From Vulcanimicrobiota bacterium (GTDB lineage Bacteria > Vulcanimicrobiota > Vulcanimicrobiia > Eremiobacterales > Eremiobacteraceae), in NCBI GenBank assembly GCA_013290125.1, contig JABCYQ010000028.1, positions 1-36,614 on the forward strand: 36,614 bases of DNA, read 5' to 3'. This document shows, one piece after another, positions 17,030 to 26,663 of this stretch. The notes under the pieces are model-generated. The model saw nothing but the letters and a program-made list of their open reading frames with translations, searched no databases and was not told the DNA's origin. Position 1 is the stretch's first letter; every line of letters starts with the position of its first letter. A program made the translations under genes and the position numbers.

Positions 17030-18231
17030 TGAGCGACACGAGTTACCGGACGTGGCCGTTCTTCGACGATGCGCACCGTCGCTTAGCCGAATCGGCTGAC
17101 GCATGGGCGACCGAGCATCTCACCTCGGTCGAAAGCGTCACGGCTGCGACGGTGCACGCGACATGCCGTCGATTCGTGGCACTCTTCGGCAAGGCAGGAT
17201 GGCTTCGCTACTGCGTGCCTCAGGAGTTCGGCGGTACCGCCGAGGGCATCGACACGCGCTCGATCTGTCTCATCCGCGAGGCGTTCGCGCGCCGCGATGC
17301 GCTTGGCGAATTCGCGTTCGCGATGCAGGGCCTCGGCAGTCACCCCATTTCGATGTTCGGCGGCGATGAGGTAAAACGCCGCTATCTGCCGCGCGTCGTC
17401 ACCGGCGACGCCATCGCGGCGTTCGCAATATCCGAGCGCGACGCAGGCACGGACGTCGGCGCGCTCGCGACGAAGGCGAAGCGCGAAGGCGATCGCTACA
17501 TCTTGGACGGCGAGAAGACGTGGATATCCAACGGCGGCATCGCCGACTTCTACGTCGTCTTTGCCCGCACCGGCGAGGCGCCTGGCAACAAGGGTTTGAG
17601 CGCCTTTGTCGTGGATGCGACGGCGCGCGGTCTGCGTGTCGCCGAGCGCATCGACGTCATGGCCCCGCACCCATTGGCCACGCTGCGGTTCGAAAGCTGC
17701 AGCGTTCCGGCGAGCGACATGCTCGGCGAACCCGGCGAAGGCTTCGCCATAGCCATGCGGACGCTCGACGCGTTTCGACCAACGGTTGCGGCGGCAGCTC
17801 TCGGTATGGCGCGCCGCGCGCTCGACGAAGCGATCGATCATGCCGCGCAACGCGAGATGTTCGGGTCGAAACTCATCGACTTCCAGCTGACGCAGGCAGC
17901 GATCGCCGACATGGCGACCGGCGTAGACGCGAGCGCACTTTTGACGTATCGCGCGGCTTGGACGCGCGACGTACTCGCGCAACAAGGCACCCGCGAATCG
18001 GCCATGGCGAAATTCACAGCCACCGAGACCGCGCAAACCGTGATCGACCGTGCGCTCCAGCTGTTCGGCGGAGCGGGGCTCGTCAGCGGCCATATCGTCG
18101 AGCGCCTCTACCGCGAGATCCGCGCGCTCCGCATCTACGAAGGCGCGACCGAGGTGCAGAAGCTCGTAGTGGCGCGCGAAACACTACGCGCCGCGCGCGG
18201 CACAGCTGCGCCGCCGGCCGCAGCGCGTTGA
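17029..18231 (+). CDS. acyl-CoA dehydrogenase
   Basis: A 400-residue FAD acyl-CoA dehydrogenase. [20 protein letters not shown] and [21 protein letters not shown] are the FAD/substrate segments. [20 protein letters not shown] and [16 protein letters not shown] carry the catalytic Glu of the C-terminal domain. It probably introduces the double bond in a ring-derived acyl-CoA of the anthranilate pathway. It starts with TGATG overlap on the crotonase gene and ends the same way into the ligase gene. Confidence 0.92.
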   Translation: MSDTSYRTWPFFDDAHRRLAESADAWATEHLTSVESVTAATVHATCRRFVALFGKAGWLRYCVPQEFGGTAEGIDTRSICLIREAFARRDALGEFAFAMQGLGSHPISMFGGDEVKRRYLPRVVTGDAIAAFAISERDAGTDVGALATKAKREGDRYILDGEKTWISNGGIADFYVVFARTGEAPGNKGLSAFVVDATARGLRVAERIDVMAPHPLATLRFESCSVPASDMLGEPGEGFAIAMRTLDAFRPTVAAAALGMARRALDEAIDHAAQREMFGSKLIDFQLTQAAIADMATGVDASALLTYRAAWTRDVLAQQGTRESAMAKFTATETAQTVIDRALQLFGGAGLVSGHIVERLYREIRALRIYEGATEVQKLVVARETLRAARGTAAPPAAAR

Positions 18232-19844
18232 TGGGGCGCAGCGCGCACGTCGACCGCTTCGCGGCCGACCACCTTCCGCCGAAAGATCGGTGGCCCGAAT
18301 TCATCTTCGAACTGCCGGAACTTCACTATCCTGAACAGTTGAATTGCGCACCGCGTCTGCTCGATTCGCACGTCGCTGCCGGCCGCGGCGAGCGCCCGGC
18401 GATCGTGGACGCCGCCGGTACGCGGACGTACGCTCAACTGTTGGACGACGCGAATCGGATAGCAAGCGTGCTGCGCAACGATCTCGGGCTTGTGCCAGGA
18501 GCTAGAGTGTTGATCCGCGGCTTCAACAACGCGGTCTTCGCCGCAAGCTGGCTCGGCGTGGTCAAGGCGGGCTGCATCGCGGTGTCAACCATGCCGTTGC
18601 TACGCACCAAAGAACTCACCGAGGTGATCGAAAAGGCGCAGGTAGGCGCGGCGATCTGCGATCGCCGGCTCGCAGATGAGTTCGACCGTGCTGCACAAGC
18701 CTGCCCTTCGATGCAACAGGTCGTCTACAGCCACGACGATGGCACAGATGGTTTAACCGCTCGGATGCACCGCCAGTCGGGAGCGCCGGTCAATGCCGAT
18801 ACCGCCGCGGACGATGTCTGCATGATCGCATTCACCTCCGGCACCACTGGCAAGCCGAAGGGCACGATGCACTTCCACCGCGACGTCCTCGCGGTCTGCG
18901 ACACGTTCTCCGCCAAACTGACCAAGCCGCGCATCGACGACGTCTTCATGGGTTCGCCGCCGCTCGCGTTCACGTTTGGGTTGGGTGGCGTCTTGCTCTT
19001 TCCACTGCACGCGGGCGCATCGGTGGTCATGCTCGAGAAGCCCACTCCGGATGCGATGCTCGAAGCGATCGCTCGCGAGCGTGTCACGACGGTCTACACG
19101 GCTCCAACGGCGTATCGTGCGATGACGCCGCTCGTCGCCGGCTACGGCGTGACGTCGCTGCACACATGTGTGTCGGCCGGCGAAACACTGCCGCTCGCTA
19201 CTCGCGCGGGGTGGCAAGAGAAGACCGGCATCAAGATCATCGACGGCATCGGGTCCACAGAAATGCTGCACATCTTCATCGCCGCGGCCGGAGATGATAT
19301 CCGCCCCGGCGCCACCGGCAAACCGGTTCCCGGCTACAAGGCTTGCGTTTTGGGCGACGACGAGAAGCCGGTGCGTAACGGTACGGTCGGTCGGCTTGCG
19401 GTCAAAGGGCCCACGGGATGCCGCTATCTGGCTGACGATCGTCAGCTCCAATACGTCTCGGGCGGCTGGAATCTCACCGGCGATTCGTACATCGAAGACG
19501 ATGACGGTTATTTCTACTATCAGGCACGCAGCGACGACATGATAATCTCAGCCGGCTATAACATAGCGGGTCCGGAGGTCGAGTCCGCGCTGCTCTCGCA
19601 CGTCGACGTTCTCGAGTGCGCGGTCGTCGGGGTGCCCGACGAGGATCGCGGCCAGATCGTCCAAGCGTTCGTCGTCTTGCGCGACGGCATCGTCGGCGAT
19701 GACGCGCTCGCCAAGCGCCTACAGGATCACGTAAAAGCCGAGATCGCACCGTACAAGTATCCGCGCCGCGTCGCGTTTTTGCCGGCGCTGCCGCGCACGG
19801 AAACGGGCAAACTGCAGCGCTTCAAACTGCGCCAGGGGACATGA
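18231..19844 (+). CDS. 2-aminobenzoate-CoA ligase (AMP-forming)
   Basis: A 537-residue ANL-superfamily ligase. The phosphate loop is IAFTSGTTGKPKGTMHFHRD, followed by GIGSTEMLHIF (A5), SDDMIISAGYNIAGPEVE (A8) and PRTETGKLQRFKLR with the C-terminal lysine (A10). The pattern and length fit benzoate/2-aminobenzoate-CoA ligases. Its neighbour, the 2-aminobenzoyl-CoA monooxygenase/reductase, makes anthranilate the likely substrate; benzoate cannot be excluded from sequence. It activates the acid with ATP and CoA as the first pathway step. TGATG joins it to the gene before, and one base separates it from the RidA-like gene. Confidence 0.87.
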   Translation: MGRSAHVDRFAADHLPPKDRWPEFIFELPELHYPEQLNCAPRLLDSHVAAGRGERPAIVDAAGTRTYAQLLDDANRIASVLRNDLGLVPGARVLIRGFNNAVFAASWLGVVKAGCIAVSTMPLLRTKELTEVIEKAQVGAAICDRRLADEFDRAAQACPSMQQVVYSHDDGTDGLTARMHRQSGAPVNADTAADDVCMIAFTSGTTGKPKGTMHFHRDVLAVCDTFSAKLTKPRIDDVFMGSPPLAFTFGLGGVLLFPLHAGASVVMLEKPTPDAMLEAIARERVTTVYTAPTAYRAMTPLVAGYGVTSLHTCVSAGETLPLATRAGWQEKTGIKIIDGIGSTEMLHIFIAAAGDDIRPGATGKPVPGYKACVLGDDEKPVRNGTVGRLAVKGPTGCRYLADDRQLQYVSGGWNLTGDSYIEDDDGYFYYQARSDDMIISAGYNIAGPEVESALLSHVDVLECAVVGVPDEDRGQIVQAFVVLRDGIVGDDALAKRLQDHVKAEIAPYKYPRRVAFLPALPRTETGKLQRFKLRQGT

Positions 19845-19845
19845 G

Positions 19846-20234
19846 ATGAAGATCCTTACGCCTGCCGGCCTCACCGAGTCTAGAGGATACGCGCACGGCG
19901 TTTCCTGCGACGGCACGCTCGTCTTCGTCAGCGGTCAGATCGGCTGGAACGATGCGCGCGCTTTCACGGCGTCGGACATCGCGGGCCAAGTGCGTCAGGC
20001 GCTCACGAACGTCGTGCGCGTCCTCGCCGTGGCTAGCGCGCGCCCCCACCACATTGCTCGCATGACGTGGTACGTGACGGACAAACAAGCCTACCTCGCC
20101 GCACAAAACGATATCGGCGTGGCATACCGCGAGGTGATCGGCCGCCATTATCCCGCGATGTCGGTGGTGGAAGTCCGCGCGCTGCTGGAAGACGCGGCGT
20201 TGGTCGAGATCGAGGCGACGGCTGTGGTTCCGCG

Positions 20235-20238
<4 letters not shown>
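19846..20238 (+). CDS. RidA/YjgF-family protein without the canonical arginine
   Basis: A 130-residue protein of full RidA length, with [10 protein letters not shown] and a final [11 protein letters not shown]. Archetypal RidA uses Arg105 (in P-A-R-S) for imine/enamine hydrolysis. Here that position reads PAMSVVEV, with Met105. It therefore belongs to a non-archetypal Rid group whose chemistry cannot be assumed. Placement is suggestive: the monooxygenase/reductase makes a ring enamine, exactly the kind of compound a Rid protein could deaminate. It lies one base after the ligase, and its stop overlaps the next start (ATGA). Confidence 0.88.
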
Positions 20239-21404
<1,166 letters not shown>

Positions 21405-21410
21405 TCCGGG

Positions 21411-21425
21411 CGGACGCGTCGTCCG
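21411..21425. terminator. weak hairpin between convergent genes
   Basis: CGGACG / CGTCCG around CGT forms a short perfect stem, 6 bases after the glutaryl-CoA dehydrogenase stop and 14 before the stop of the convergent TPR gene. There is no T-run, so a terminator role is a guess from position. Confidence 0.3.
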
Positions 21426-21439
21426 AATCAATATTCGAG

Positions 21440-22993
21440 CTAGCCGCCGCCGGAGTCGTCCACCGGCGCTTCCGGTTCGGGTGCCGGCTCCGAGTAGGAG
21501 TCGGATGACGTATCAGACGACGCATAGTTCGCGTCGTCCTGGGCTTGCGCTGCTGCAGCCTCTTGGTCGGCCTGATTGTACTGCGCGTCTTGCTGCGCTT
21601 GAGCTGCGTCGTTCTCGGCCTGCTGCTGCGCGTACTGCGCGTCTTCGACCGCGGCCTGCGCCTGATCTTTGTCGTCCTGCTCGCTGGCCTGGGCAGAATC
21701 GAGGCCCCATGTCATACATTCTGAATAATAATCAGAGCCCGAATCGTAGTGGTTGCCGCAGTTCTGCGAGAGTTGCGCGTACGCGTCGCCTGTCGGTTGC
21801 GGCGCTGGTTCTTCCATCGCCGTCGTCAGGTTCGCAAGTTCGGGCTGCCACTGCGGTACGTCGCGGTTCTGGTTCACCCACGAGATGAGCCACGCCCTAT
21901 TCTCTTTCGCAAGCGCGAGATCAGGGGAGTAGTGCAGAGCCATCGCATAGTCGGCGAACGCTCCGCGGACGTCCCCGACCATCTGGCGCGCGTAGCCGCG
22001 GTTATTGTACGCCATCGCGTAGCCAGGAACGTACTTGATCGCGGCTGACGCGTCGGCGATGCCATCGCGGAAGTCGCCCTGATTTATATTCGTCCTGCTT
22101 CGGTCGACGAACGCCTCTGCGAAACGCGGCGCGAGGTGGATCGCACGCGTGCAATCGTACATCGCGTCGCTGTAGTCCGCGACGTCGTTGTAGGCGTCGC
22201 AGCGCTGATCGAAGAGCCACGCGTCGTTCGAGTCGAGATGGAGCGCGGTCGAAAAATCCGCGATGGCATCATTGTAGTCACGCAGGTTCGACTCGGCAAC
22301 GCCGCGATCGGCATACGCCAAGGGATAACGGCGTGCGATGCGCAGCGCCGTGTTGAAGTCGTCGATCGACTGGCGCGAGTTGCCGGTTTGGACGCGCGAC
22401 CAGCCCAACAGTGTGTAGGCCTGCGCCGTGCGCGCGCCCTCACCGATCGCCCTCGCGTATTCGAGGATCGCGTCGTGATAGCGGCCAGTCTGCGCATACG
22501 AGAATCCGATATTCAATCGAGCCAACGCGGAGGACGGCTTCAGCGCTAGGGCGGCACGTTCATCAGCGAGCGCGGAGCTGTAGTCGGCGACGTATTCGTC
22601 GGCGATTCCGCCGTAGAGCTCCGAATAGTAGCGCGTCAGCGACGCGAGAGGAGCGCCTGCGTCGGCTTTGCTCCGAGCGGCGCGGAAATCGGCGATCACC
22701 GCGCGATATTGACCGAGGCGATACTCTACTGCGCCTCTATCGTAGAGGGCGACAGCCGAATCCGGGTCCGCGGACAGCGCGGCGTTGTAATCCGCGAGCG
22801 CACCGTGCGCGTCGCCGCGATTCATCTTCGCCAGCCCGCTTGCGATGAGTGGAGCCGCTTTGTCACGCGCGGCTTTCGCCGCGGCGGTGGAGTTGGCGCT
22901 GTGCGCGCAGCCGGAGGCAAAGAGCGAAGCAGCGAGTGCGCTTACGAGCAACGCTCGACCAGTGTTTATCATGCGAACGAGTTGGGCCGGCAT
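21440..22993 (-). CDS. TPR-repeat lipoprotein with Gln/Ala/Asp-rich tail
   Basis: A 517-residue exported protein. The N-terminus ALLVSALAASLFASGC is a lipoprotein-type signal with Cys29 as the probable lipid site. From about 45 to 370 there are repeated TPR units of 34 residues (for example ADYNAALSADPDSAVALYDRG and ADFSTALHLDSNDAW). After a Pro-rich link, residues about 435-490 are low-complexity, rich in Gln/Ala/Asp, probably coiled or disordered, and the end is acidic and Gly-rich. The start is uncertain. ATG 22993 lies within a palindrome and has AAGGGG upstream, whereas ATG 22972 gives a 22-residue signal peptide but no ribosome site. The partner proteins are unknown. It reads towards the anthranilate operon. 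Confidence 0.8.
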   Translation of the reverse strand: MPAQLVRMINTGRALLVSALAASLFASGCAHSANSTAAAKAARDKAAPLIASGLAKMNRGDAHGALADYNAALSADPDSAVALYDRGAVEYRLGQYRAVIADFRAARSKADAGAPLASLTRYYSELYGGIADEYVADYSSALADERAALALKPSSALARLNIGFSYAQTGRYHDAILEYARAIGEGARTAQAYTLLGWSRVQTGNSRQSIDDFNTALRIARRYPLAYADRGVAESNLRDYNDAIADFSTALHLDSNDAWLFDQRCDAYNDVADYSDAMYDCTRAIHLAPRFAEAFVDRSRTNINQGDFRDGIADASAAIKYVPGYAMAYNNRGYARQMVGDVRGAFADYAMALHYSPDLALAKENRAWLISWVNQNRDVPQWQPELANLTTAMEEPAPQPTGDAYAQLSQNCGNHYDSGSDYYSECMTWGLDSAQASEQDDKDQAQAAVEDAQYAQQQAENDAAQAQQDAQYNQADQEAAAAQAQDDANYASSDTSSDSYSEPAPEPEAPVDDSGGG

Positions 22994-23105
22994 AAAGCCG
23001 GCCCCTTCAGGGAGGTCTCGGCCGCTTCAAAAATAGTCCGAAGGGGCCGACGCCAGTCGGCCCGAGCGAACAAAAACGTGGGCCGACTAGCGTCGGCCCC
23101 TTCAG
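22984..23105. repeat. cluster of three CTGAA-GGGCCG palindromes
   Basis: Three hairpins lie between the TPR gene and pepA: GGGCCGGC / GCCGGCCC around ATAAA (22984-23004), GGGCCGAC / GTCGGCCC around GCCA (23044-23063), and GGGCCGAC / GTCGGCCC around TAGC (23080-23099). Each has a CTGAAG or CCGAAG lead-in on one side. The first and third read on the - strand, the second on the + strand. The hairpin after purF (12451-12472) is a fourth member. No gene lies in this 116-base gap. Confidence 0.75.
23071..23105 (-). terminator. pepA terminator (repeat-family hairpin)
   Basis: On the - strand the pepA stop is followed within a few bases by CTGAAG, the stem GGGCCGAC / GTCGGCCC with loop GCTA, then CACGTTTTTG. 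A GC-rich stem plus a T-run is a standard intrinsic terminator. Its sequence is almost the same as the purF terminator. Confidence 0.7.
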
Positions 23106-23109
23106 TTGG

Positions 23110-24657
23110 CTAGGACCGGCGGAAGCGCGCGTGGGCCTTTTCGTCCGCCTTGCCGTTGAGGCGGAGCGTCGGTAGGAGCTCTGCGAGACGAACGAGTGGG
23201 CGCAATCCCACGCCCGTTGGGCCCTTTGCGAGGTGCCCGTGATCCTTATCGGTCGTAGACGTCCCTGCGATATCGAGATGGATCCAAGGTCTGTCGTCGA
23301 CGAATTCCTTGATGAACATCGCACCGAAAATAGTGCCGGCAGGCCGGCCGCCGCTGTTCTTCATGTCGGCGATCGGGCTGCGGATCAGGTCGGCGTATTC
23401 CGGATACAACGGCAATTCCCAGTAGCGCTCGTCGTACCGGTCGGCGGCGGCGTGGAACGCGTCGACAAACGCGCGGTCGTTGGAGAGCACGCCTGTCGTG
23501 GTATTACCGAGCGCGACCACAACCGCGCCGGTCAGCGTTGCGATATCCACAAGCCGATTCGCCCCGAGCTTGCGAGCATAGCATAGTCCATCTGCCAGTA
23601 CGAGACGGCCCTCTGCGTCGGTATTGATCACTTCGATGCTCTTGCCGTTCATCGCGCGCACGACGTCACCGGGTTTCGTCGCCTTGCCCGACGGCATGTT
23701 CTCCGTCGCGCAGATGACCGCGGTGACGTTGACCTTCGGTTTCAGTTGAGCGATCGCCGCCATGGCCGCGATGACTGTGGCGCCGCCTGCCATGTCGCCC
23801 TTCATCGCATCCATGTCTTGCGCAGGCTTGAGCGAGATGCCGCCGGTGTCGAACGTGATGCCCTTGCCGACGAGTCCGAGAATGTCTTTGCTCTTCTTGT
23901 TCCCTCGATATTCGATCGCGATCATCTTGGGCGGCTCGTCGCTGCCGGCGGCGACGGAAAGCATCGAGCCCATGCCGAGCTTCTTCATGTCGGCGCGCTC
24001 GAGCACGTGGAACTTCATGCCGAATTCTTTGGCGATCTCCTTCGCGCGTTTGGCCATCACTGACGGCGTCATGTCGTTCGAAGGCGTGTTGACGAGACGC
24101 CGGGCGATATTGGCGGCATCGCCCATGACGATGCCCCTGTTCACCCCTGATTTAAGCGCCCGCACCGCGCCGGCTTTTGTGGCGACGAGCGTGACGGATT
24201 TCACCGCGTCCGTGTGCGTCTCGCGCTTGCTTCTGTACGATGCCGGATCGAACGTGGCCATGACGGCGCCTTCGGCCGCGAGTTCTCCTGCGGCCTCGAG
24301 ATCGGACGCCTTGAGCTCCGGCAACGCGAACACGATAGATGAAAGACCACGCCGGGCCGCGGCTCGCACGCCCGCACCGACCGCTGCCGTCAGCGCGGAT
24401 GGCGAAAATTCTGCCTCCGGCCCAAGCCCGACGAGGATCAGTCGCTTCGCGGGCAGCCCGCCCGAGATCGGGACCACGATTTCTTCGCCGCGCCGGCCTT
24501 TGAACTCGTTCGAACGGCGAAGGTCTGTGACGACACCATTGAGGCTCTTGTCGACCGAACGCGCAGCGGCGGGCAGATCGCCATCGGCATGTAGGCTCAA
24601 GACGAGGGCGTCAGCGTGCACGGCCTCCGGCTTGCCGGAGGTGACGGTGATTTTCAT
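23110..24657 (-). CDS. pepA: leucyl aminopeptidase (M17)
   Basis: A 515-residue cytosolic metallo-aminopeptidase. The catalytic region has GLVGKGITFDTGGISLKP, MDAMKGDMAGGATVIAA and the signature NTDAEGRLVLADGLCYA, which together provide the lysine, aspartates and glutamate binding two metals. The N-terminal macro-like domain is present. The ATG at 24657 starts MKITVTSGKP; upstream, GAAAGGA is about 12 bases away. Earlier in-frame starts would add 40 residues of no family character. It releases N-terminal residues from peptides, and some M17 enzymes also bind DNA, which cannot be judged here. It is divergent from lemA. Confidence 0.95.
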   Translation of the reverse strand: MKITVTSGKPEAVHADALVLSLHADGDLPAAARSVDKSLNGVVTDLRRSNEFKGRRGEEIVVPISGGLPAKRLILVGLGPEAEFSPSALTAAVGAGVRAAARRGLSSIVFALPELKASDLEAAGELAAEGAVMATFDPASYRSKRETHTDAVKSVTLVATKAGAVRALKSGVNRGIVMGDAANIARRLVNTPSNDMTPSVMAKRAKEIAKEFGMKFHVLERADMKKLGMGSMLSVAAGSDEPPKMIAIEYRGNKKSKDILGLVGKGITFDTGGISLKPAQDMDAMKGDMAGGATVIAAMAAIAQLKPKVNVTAVICATENMPSGKATKPGDVVRAMNGKSIEVINTDAEGRLVLADGLCYARKLGANRLVDIATLTGAVVVALGNTTTGVLSNDRAFVDAFHAAADRYDERYWELPLYPEYADLIRSPIADMKNSGGRPAGTIFGAMFIKEFVDDRPWIHLDIAGTSTTDKDHGHLAKGPTGVGLRPLVRLAELLPTLRLNGKADEKAHARFRRS

Positions 24658-24824
24658 CGGTGTTGGAAGTCCTTTCGGAAGCCGGCGCGCGAAGCGAAGG
24701 CCGATTCGTAAATTTCGATGGTCGCGAACCCCACGAATTTCGCCGCAGGGCGGATTCCGACCTGGGGATAATCCCAAGCGAACCGCCGTCTAATTCTTAT
24801 GGATTACCTGCCGGAGGGCTAACC
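24658..24824. promoter_or_regulatory. divergent intergenic region pepA/lemA
   Basis: These 167 bases must hold promoters for both genes. I see GGGATAATCCC (24765-24775), a small dyad containing GATAAT, but no convincing -35 partner. GGAGGG at 24813-24818 is the lemA ribosome site. No confident promoter assignment is possible. Confidence 0.35.
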
Positions 24825-25436
24825 GTGGCGAACAAGACCGCGCTCGGATGCGGCGCACTCATCATCATCCTAGCGCTTATCACAGCCGCCGGCGCAGCCG
24901 GAGCATATAACAATCTCGTCACGCTAGATCAGGCGACGCAAGCGCAGTGGGGACAGGTCGAAAACGTCTACCAGCGGCGAGCGGATCTCATACCGAACCT
25001 CGTCGCGACGGTCAAAGGTGTCGCGAACTTCGAGAAGAGCACGTATATCGCCGTCGCCGAAGCGCGCTCGAAAGTGGGTCAAGTCACTGCCGGCGGCACG
25101 GCCGGCATCACGAGCGACCCCCGCGCTTTCGCGCAGTTTCAGCAAGCGCAGGATGGGCTGACGTCTGCGCTCTCGCGTCTGCTCGTCACCGTGGAGCGGT
25201 ATCCCGATCTCAAAGCGAACGAGAATTTCTTGACGCTTCAGGCGCAGTTGGAAGGCACGGAGAACCGGATAGCCGTCGAGCGCATGCGCTACAACGAACA
25301 GGCGCAGGCCTTCAACACGCTGCGCCAGAGCTTCCCCACCGTATTCTTCGCCAATTTCTTCGGCTCGCGTTTCGCGGAGAAACCGTACTTCCAGTCGCAA
25401 AGCGGCGCCGAGAATGCGCCGAAGGTGACATTCTAG
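24825..25436 (+). CDS. lemA: LemA-family membrane protein
   Basis: A 203-residue protein with one N-terminal transmembrane helix (about residues 8-27) and the LemA core: AYNNLVTLDQATQAQWGQVENVYQRRADLIPNL split over 27-59, then VERYPDLKANENFLTLQAQLEGTENRIAVER across about 125-157, and a tail with FPTVFFANFFG. The GTG at 24825 has GGAGGG six bases upstream. LemA proteins are helical and of unknown function, and are commonly next to TPM-domain genes as here. It lies 3 bases before the next gene, so probably one operon with the two TPM genes. Confidence 0.93.
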   Translation: MANKTALGCGALIIILALITAAGAAGAYNNLVTLDQATQAQWGQVENVYQRRADLIPNLVATVKGVANFEKSTYIAVAEARSKVGQVTAGGTAGITSDPRAFAQFQQAQDGLTSALSRLLVTVERYPDLKANENFLTLQAQLEGTENRIAVERMRYNEQAQAFNTLRQSFPTVFFANFFGSRFAEKPYFQSQSGAENAPKVTF

Positions 25437-25439
25437 CGC

Positions 25440-26225
25440 GTGAGATCGACCGCTGTCCGGACATGGATCGCGCTGTTCGCAGCCATCGCGATGTGCGGCG
25501 GCGCGCTCGCTGCGCGCGCTGCCTTGCAGCCAGCTCCTCCCGCCCCCACACGCTGGGTCACAGATCTTAGCGGATTCATTTCGGAACAGACCCGAGCGAC
25601 GTTGGACGCCGACCTGCAAGCGTACGAACGTCGCACCGGGCACCAAGTACTCGTCTATATCGGCACGACGACCGCCGACGTGCCCCTCGAAGACTACACG
25701 ATCAATGCGTTCACCGCGTGGAAAGTGGGGCGCAAAGGACTCGATGACGGTCTCGTCCTTTTCGTGTTTCCGCAAGACCGCACGTTGCGCATCGAGGTGG
25801 GCTACGGACTAGAGTCTTCCGTGACGGACGCATCTGCGTCCCAGATCATCCGCGACGTGATCACGCCGACGATCAAGGCGGGCGACAACGACGCGGCGAT
25901 CACAAACGGCGTCGCACAACTGCTCGCCTTGATCGACGGCAGCCCGGCACCGGAGATGAACGGCGTGCCGGTCCAGCCGCTCGGCGACGACAACGGCTCT
26001 TCGGATACTTCGTTCAACCCGGTAGCGGCCGCGATCTTTGGGTTCATCATCATCGGCTTCATCTTGTTGTTCATCCGCAGCCCGGCCATGGCCATGTGGC
26101 TGCTTTTCAGCATCCTCGGCGGCGGTCGCGGCGGCGGATCATCGAGCGGAGGGTATTCCGGCGGTGGCGGATTCTCCGGAGGCGGCGGTATGGGCGGCGG
26201 CGGAGGCGCTTCGGGATCATGGTGA
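25440..26225 (+). CDS. TPM-domain (YgcG-type) membrane protein
   Basis: A 261-residue protein starting at a GTG. A signal peptide (about 1-27) precedes the exported TPM domain (about 38-165, with WVTDLSGFISEQTRATLDADL and DGLVLFVFPQDRTLRIEVGYGLE). One transmembrane segment follows (about 198-215, FGFIIIGFILLFI), a second hydrophobic stretch comes at about 219-228, and the Gly/Ser-rich C-terminus ends GGGGGASGSW. This is the usual YgcG layout. The biochemical role is unknown; membrane quality control or photosystem-repair roles are known only for distant relatives. It is in an operon with lemA. Confidence 0.9.
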   Translation: MRSTAVRTWIALFAAIAMCGGALAARAALQPAPPAPTRWVTDLSGFISEQTRATLDADLQAYERRTGHQVLVYIGTTTADVPLEDYTINAFTAWKVGRKGLDDGLVLFVFPQDRTLRIEVGYGLESSVTDASASQIIRDVITPTIKAGDNDAAITNGVAQLLALIDGSPAPEMNGVPVQPLGDDNGSSDTSFNPVAAAIFGFIIIGFILLFIRSPAMAMWLLFSILGGGRGGGSSSGGYSGGGGFSGGGGMGGGGGASGSW

Positions 26226-26629
26226 AACATTTCGTACACCGCAGATTGGTGCGGCATATCGATACCAAACGCATCGAGTCGGCCATCGCCGCGGCGGAGC
26301 GGCGCACGTCCGCGCCGATACACGTCTCGCTGGCTCCACATTTCTGGGGAGAACTGAGAAAGACGGCGGAGCGCGCCTTCGATCGCCTCGGGTTAACCGC
26401 CACGCCCGAACGAAACGGGATCCTGTTCTTCGTCGCGCCGACTCGGCGCGAGTTCGTCGTGCTGGGCGACGTCGGCATCCACCAACACGTCGGTCAAGAT
26501 TTCTGGGACCACGTGGCAGCCGCCGTTTCGTCGCGCATCAAGCAGGGCGACCTCACCGATGGATTGGTGCACGGCATAGAAACGGTTACCGACGAACTCG
26601 AACGGCGATTTCCAAAAGTCGCAAGCTAA
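26219..26629 (+). CDS. TPM-domain protein without signal peptide
   Basis: A 136-residue second TPM domain: IESAIAAAERRTSAPIHVSLAPHFWG, ILFFVAPTRREFVVLGDVGIHQHVG split over about 62-86, then DFWDHVAAAVSSRIKQGDLTDGL across about 87-109. It has no signal peptide, so it is probably cytosolic or peripheral. The start is ATG 26219 or the adjacent GTG 26222; both overlap the end of the previous gene. The lemA/TPM/TPM trio is a recurrent bacterial arrangement. The stop is 34 bases before purM. Confidence 0.88.
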   Translation: MVKHFVHRRLVRHIDTKRIESAIAAAERRTSAPIHVSLAPHFWGELRKTAERAFDRLGLTATPERNGILFFVAPTRREFVVLGDVGIHQHVGQDFWDHVAAAVSSRIKQGDLTDGLVHGIETVTDELERRFPKVAS

Positions 26630-26663
26630 ATGACGAGCGTCGGCACCTACCGAACGTGACGGC

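Noticed and set aside
22984-23105. CRISPR array made of the palindromes
   Set aside because: Only three units, differing in stem and loop, in alternating orientation and with unequal spacers; no cas genes nearby.
24658-24824. GATAAT at 24767 as the lemA -10 box
   Set aside because: No hexamer resembling TTGACA is found 16-18 bases upstream, so it is kept only as a remark.
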